From Isoperla grammatica (lineage: Eukaryota > Arthropoda > Insecta > Plecoptera > Perlodidae), in contig OX246741.1 in the NCBI GenBank assembly GCA_945910005.1, positions 3,431,946 to 3,495,945 of the forward strand: 64,000 nucleotides of DNA, read 5' to 3'. Made by a program: the position numbers and the translations under genes. How positions within the stretch are numbered: the stretch's first letter is position 1; each line of letters opens with the position of its first letter. A model generated the notes under the pieces. That model ran no database searches. It was not told the DNA's origin and saw only the letters and a list, made by a program, of their open reading frames with translations. Below are positions 59,881 through 64,000 of this stretch, piece by piece.

Positions 59881-60958
59881 AACTATTACCGATACGCGCT
59901 TGAATGTTGCGGCCGATAAATGCAGCTAACTGCTTCAGAGAGAGCGCGCGAAATTTCGAAGCTGCATTACATTATATTAGAGTAAAAAAATAGATAGGAG
60001 AAGGCAAGAGAGAGTAACAGGTAAAATACTCATGAATAAAGACAGCATTTTTGTATTTTAACACAGTATAATGAAAATGTAGAACATACTTCGTTTTTAG
60101 TATTTATTTTATGTGTATCGTATTCAGTTATAAGACTTATTAACAGAGGATACTTATTTTGTACCAAATATGAGGACATATCAAGACTCTTTCACTCTTT
60201 GCAATTACAAATTATTTATAAGCACGTTGCAACTCGCTTTTACGATACTTGTCCTAAATGTATTCGTCTTAAGAATGACGGGATAGTAGAAAACTGCAAT
60301 AATCGATTAGGGCTTCACCATGTCCTCACTACGAGGCTTTGTGTCGCTCAGTGAGACGCGTGAACAGAGTTAAGTCGGAGACGAAGACGTTGCCGAACTG
60401 CTAAAACGAGAGCCCGAACAGTGAGTTGAATTACAAGAAGCCATTAGCCGCAACGGTGAACAGCGACGTCGGGCCCAACTGTGACATCGGCAACGTCGCG
60501 GTTGTATGACGTCAGCTCTTCAATGACAGGCAGACGCTAAACACATTGTCTATTCTATCCGTGTGGCTCGTTGGTCTACTGGGTTTATTCCTGATTCCAA
60601 TGGAGAAAGAAGGTCCAGGGATCGCGCATTCTTAGACGAATTTCGCCTACGCTCTGGAGTGACTTAAGTTTTTGCGCCGGACAAACCCTTCAGCCGTTGG
60701 GGTGAAAAGCGGAAGACTAATATGAGTGGCGCACCAAGTTATTAAAAGACGTTGAAAATAAAGAGATATTTCAGCGCCGGCTCCATTACGATTCCTATTC
60801 ATATTCGAAGAAAGAAAAGCCGAACCAAATTCAAAAGTCGACAACCTTTTGTCGGTGGAACAACAACGGAAACTTCTCCAATATGGCCTAGAGAATAAAT
60901 CACGAGGGGGGCGGCGGGGGTGGAGGGGGTGGAGGGAGTTTATCAAGTGATTGTGCAT

Positions 60959-61095
60959 TCACTCGATGTTTTGCAGATCCCTCACGTCTGCCGACATTTC
61001 CGGTAGATGGCTCGCAAAGCTCGACGCCACGCCCCCTCTAGGGCGCTGGATGCGCGTCGCGACGCTGCGAAATAGTGACGCCATTCGGCGGCCAT
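60959..61095 (-). CDS. Candidate first coding exon with YY1/TISU-like start and initiator
   Basis: On the minus strand TCAGTT (start 61120), a match to the arthropod-type initiator TCAKTY, is followed 24 bases later by AAAGATGGCCGCC (ATG 61095). That ATG opens 37 codons (MAAEWRHYFAASRRASSALE). A second ATG at 61084 in another frame opens 41 codons (MASLFRSVATRIQRPRGGVA) rich in Arg/Ser/Ala without acids, like a mitochondrial presequence. GCAGAC|GTGAGG near 60994 could be the donor for either. The block is CpG-rich. Which frame is used cannot be decided here. Confidence 0.35.
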
Positions 61096-61114
61096 CTTTG
61101 AGCGATACACTTCG

Positions 61115-61120
61115 AACTGA
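61115..61120 (-). promoter_or_regulatory. Initiator-like element TCAGTT
   Basis: A TCAKTY match placed 24 bases before the AAGATGGCC start on the minus strand, as expected for a gene with a very short leader. Confidence 0.3.
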
Positions 61121-61199
61121 CACTTTAATTTCAACCAGCTGCAAAAACGTTCGATACACTTTTAATTGTTATTTAAATACATTGGTAGACTATTAATCA

Positions 61200-61755
61200 T
61201 AAATTAACAACTAAAATAATTAATCATAGACACACATACACATGGTTTCACTATATCTTACGCCAAGTTATTGAAAATTCACTTCTTTGGCTTTTATGCT
61301 GTAAACTCGAGAACTAGACATCACGTACATTTTTATTCTGCGATTCACATCTCGATCAAAATCGAGCTAGACCAATAAATGAGATTTACACAAATATACA
61401 AAACAAATCGCTAACGAAGAGCCGCCCCTTGAAAAGTGCCGCTATCAGCAGCCGCCAACGCCGCTAACGCCTAAAACCTGTCTGTATACTGGCATACAGC
61501 AAGTTCACCATAGAACCATAACTAGCTACATAAACTCAATAAACAGTCGTACTCGTATGCAATTGCATTAGTATTTGTGAAGAGCAAACATTAGCAGACT
61601 ATTCACAGACATAATGCCGTTCAAACTGAATCCAGGTAAATAGTAAATACAGTTGTACTACGTACCAAACTACTATAGCATAGAGTTAACGCAAACAAGG
61701 TGTTCTCGTGTATTTACCATGGACTAACACGAGGCAGTAACAACGTCTTTTTGCT
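61200..61755. other. Stretch without a supported gene
   Basis: AT-rich upstream flank of the 61-kb CpG block. Nothing is supported. Confidence 0.5.
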
Positions 61756-61757
61756 AT

Positions 61758-62463
61758 GCAAGTAGTGTACGCAAGTAGTGTACGCAAGTAGTGTACGCAA
61801 GTAGTGAACGCAAGTAGTATGCGCAAGTAGTGTACGCAAGTAGTGTACGCAAGTAGTGTACGCAAGTAGTGTACGCAAGTAGTGTACGCAAGTAGTGTAC
61901 GCAAGAAGTGTACGCAAGTAGTGTACGCAAGTAGTGAACGCAAGTAGTATGCGCAAGTAGTGTACGCAAGTAGTGTACGCAAGTAGTGTACGCAAGTAGT
62001 GTACGCAAGTAGTGAACGCAAGTAGTGAACGCAAGTAGTGTACGCAAGTAGTGAACGCAAGTAGTGTACGCAAGTAGTGTACGCAAGTAGTGTACGCAAG
62101 TAGTGAACGCAAGTAGTGTACGCAAGTAGTGAACGCAAGTAGTGTACGCAAGTAGTGTACGCAAGTAGTGAACGCAAGTAGTGTACGCAAGTAGTGAACG
62201 CAAGTAGTGAACGCAAGTAGTGTACGCAAGTAGTGAACGCAAGTAGTGTACGCAAGTAGTGTACGCAAGTAGTGAACGCAAGTAGTGTACGCAAGTAGTG
62301 AACGCAAGTAGTGTACGCAAGTAGTGTACGCAAGTAGTGTACGCAAGTAGTGTACGCAAGTAGTGTATACAAGTAGTGTACGCAAGTGGTGTACGCAAGT
62401 AATGTACGCAAGTGGTGTACACAAGGAGTGTACGCAAGTAGTGTACGCAAGTAGTGTACGCAA
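61758..62463 (+). repeat. 13-bp minisatellite, about 54 units
   Basis: The unit is GCAAGTAGTGTAC. Common variants are GCAAGTAGTGAAC and GCAAGTAGTATGC, with rarer changes at the right end (GTATAC, AAGTGGTG, AAGGAGTG). The GAAC-then-ATGC pair occurs twice, 130 bp apart, showing block duplication. Three minus frames of about 250 codons are open because 13 bp cycles all frames and no phase has a stop. Confidence 0.98.
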
Positions 62464-62639
62464 CAAGTATATAGTAGTTATTGGTAAAGAGCTCGATAGT
62501 CACCTTTATTTAAATACACCTATCGATTGTAACGATTTGAGACGTGCCCGTTACATTTCTTCGCTGTGTACCCAAGACTCTCGACCCAATCCAAACAATG
62601 TGCAACAGTCTAGTGTATCAATATAATACTGGCCCATCC

Positions 62640-63000
62640 ACGTGCAACTCTGTTGTACCACGTTGTAGGGTCGTCACTTCGGTCTGGGACTCGAACCCAA
62701 GTGTTGGTTTGCGCTTTATTCCGTCACTAACAAAGCCACATCCAGTTTCCTTCCACGCCACAGAGACCTGCCCTGTTAACAGCGCGAGTCTGCGCGTGTA
62801 AATGACAGATATATATTATGTATGTGTTAACGTATCAAACGAGGCCGAATGTTTCTTTCTTACCTACAAACAAACTTCAAGTCCGATTGCCAGCTAGACT
62901 GTGATTGATGGAAATGGTCACGGCCAGTCAACTGGGTTCGAGTCCCAGTCCGGGTTCTATTTCCCGCTAGTGCATCTCTATAGTTCATACTGCAATGGAC
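62640..63000. other. Region with two opposed tRNA B-box words
   Basis: A minus-strand GGTTCGAGTCC (about 62688-62698) and a plus-strand GGTTCGAGTCC (about 62936-62946) are both perfect B-boxes. Neither has a full tRNA around it. They may be the two ends of a tRNA-derived element pair. Confidence 0.35.
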
Positions 63001-63209
63001 GACAGCAACAAGTATGGAACTAACACAACTCATTATTGCCAGTACGGTAATTTGTTTGGTGAGCAATATTGAACTAAAATGACATGATCCTAGTTTCTAT
63101 TGGTAGAGAGTGTCTACGTGACACCATATTGTTCACCTATTGGTCGACTGTGGCCAATATTGATGATAAGTTGAGCAATTATTGCTTTAGCGATGTCAAT
63201 TTGTTGAAT

Positions 63210-63372
63210 ATCATAAATAAAATAAAAAATAAATAAATTCGTGTTTATAGAGTCTACCCACTCAGTAACAAGACTGATTTTCAGTGGGGGACTTTAATTA
63301 AAAGCGACTAAACCAACCCTGTAGGCTCCGAACACCATCAACGAGTGGACGATAACCAATCCAAGATCTACA
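63210..63372 (-). mobile_element. Dispersed family A, 5'-truncated inverted copy
   Basis: A TTTA tail, then GAGTCTACCCACTCAGTAAC, then the body up to GATAACCAATCCAAGATC. It ends 65 bp before the terminal exon at 63438. Confidence 0.8.
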
Positions 63373-63437
63373 TTATATATTATATCATAAACGTCTGTCT
63401 GTATTCATCATGCCGGCAATACATTGTTTGTGTGCAG

Positions 63438-63563
63438 GGCCTACAAGTGGAGCACAAGTCCGACGAAGTGGCCCGGCAGACGAACGCAAAGTGTTGGCGT
63501 TACTACAAGAGTGTGAGCGCTCTGATCCCGCAACCACGTGGCCACCGCTGCGACTGGGAGTAG
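63438..63563 (+). CDS. Terminal coding exon of an unrecognised gene, 41 codons
   Basis: An acceptor, TTGTTTGTGTGCAG, ends at 63437. The frame GGC CTA CAA GTG GAG runs 41 codons to TAG (63561-63563) with strongly biased codons (GTG, GAG, AAG, GAC, GCC, CTG, ATC, TAC, CAC). The encoded C-terminus includes EHKSDEVARQTNAKCWRYYK and ends PQPRGHRCDWE. It is rich in Trp, Cys and Arg. I do not recognise it, and no signal, membrane or catalytic motif is visible. A second frame over the same bases stays open to 63616 but uses rarer codons. Preceding exons must lie upstream, possibly beyond the minisatellites; I could not identify them. The first AATAAA downstream (63967) is inside a family A repeat. 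Confidence 0.65.
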   Translation, partial: GLQVEHKSDEVARQTNAKCWRYYKSVSALIPQPRGHRCDWE

Positions 63564-63896
63564 ATCGAAATCTGACAGTAGCCTCACGAGACGCCTTCCG
63601 AATCGATCTAATCTAATGGACCATCAGCGAAATGCCAATAGTTTTGAAAACTACCCGGCGCAAATAACGGGCGATATTTTACGTTCGTATCATGCACGAT
63701 ACAGTACATAACACTATAGCTTATCCATCACCTTCACAGAGGCTGAAACCATCATACTAGGCTGCAACCTTCATGGGCTGCAATCAGCGACTAAGTCAAA
63801 GTAACTCCCCTAAATAAGAACTGATATGTAGCCTTACCTCATCACACATAGAGTTCTTCCTGCGTCATGCTTACTTAACTTCTAATATGGATTCAA

Positions 63897-64000
63897 TTTC
63901 ATTACTTCTTAGCTTAGGAATAAGTATAAATGGTGACATTGGAGCCGTCCTAGCAACGAAGCACTCAATAAATTCAAAGATGTTCTGAATCGGCCTTGTT
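63897..64000 (+). mobile_element. Dispersed family A, 5' part, cut by window end
   Basis: It begins ATTACTTCTTAGCTTAGGAA as the copy at 4975 does on the minus strand, and reaches AATCGGCCTTGTT. The rest lies outside the window. Confidence 0.75.

Noticed and set aside
61030..61060. CTCF-like site in CCCCCTCTAGGGCGCTGG
   Set aside because: The core differs from the CTCF consensus by an indel in the GGC part, too weak to annotate.
61686..62503. Three overlapping minus frames of about 250 codons
   Set aside because: A 13-bp unit cycles all three frames, and none meets a stop. Three equal frames over the same bases cannot all be genes.

Overview
The window looks like nuclear DNA of an invertebrate animal. 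It is AT-rich and gene-poor, and CpG dinucleotides are common rather than depleted. There are no operons, ribosome binding sites or long uninterrupted genes. The only long open frames run through tandem repeats and are artefacts of repeat periods divisible by three. Coding sequence appears only as short pieces bounded by splice-site-like sequence. Dispersed repeats, foldback elements, minisatellites and long G/C homopolymers fill the rest. I could not fix the species.

Genes. Two pieces carry strong codon-use and splice-site evidence: a 42-codon first coding exon on the minus strand (7007-7132) and a 41-codon terminal exon on the plus strand (63438-63563). Weaker candidates are a two-exon minus-strand small-ORF gene (promoter near 35.97 kb, untranslated exon 35739-35935, terminal exon 33037-33174); a divergent pair of AAGATGGC-type starts around a CpG-rich, CRE-containing interval (50899-51060 minus, 51699-51842 plus); a minus-strand start at 61095/61084 with a matching initiator; a lysine-rich exon at 38478-38621; and an open frame at 30498-30761 broken once by TAG. 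None gives a product I recognise. Most of each gene must lie outside the window or in exons too short to see.

Repeats by region. 0-10 kb: inverted pair of a 3'-anchored dispersed family (3.7 and 4.7 kb), 48-bp minisatellite (8 kb), pogo/Tigger-type MITE (9.5 kb). 10-31 kb: poly-G and poly-T tracts, MITEs at 22.8 and 25.5 kb, tRNA-derived fragments, a CCAAT-rich block (20.4 kb), an X-box/TATA block (26.6 kb), a perfect 69-bp-arm foldback (30.8 kb). 31-37 kb: two clusters packed with GATATC flank the small-ORF gene, a hAT-type MITE with near-perfect 8-bp target duplication, and a duplicated intron/exon boundary of which one copy holds an inserted SINE/LINE tail. 44-63 kb: five unrelated minisatellites (22, 114, about 93, 99 and 13 bp), a 371-bp foldback and two short MITEs.

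The most unusual signal is an 18-base word, TTGGTGGAGGTGCCGGGT, present five times without mismatch in unrelated flanks (18.8, 39.4, 46.5, 52.7, 57.4 kb). Read on the other strand it has the layout of a tRNA 3' end including CCA.
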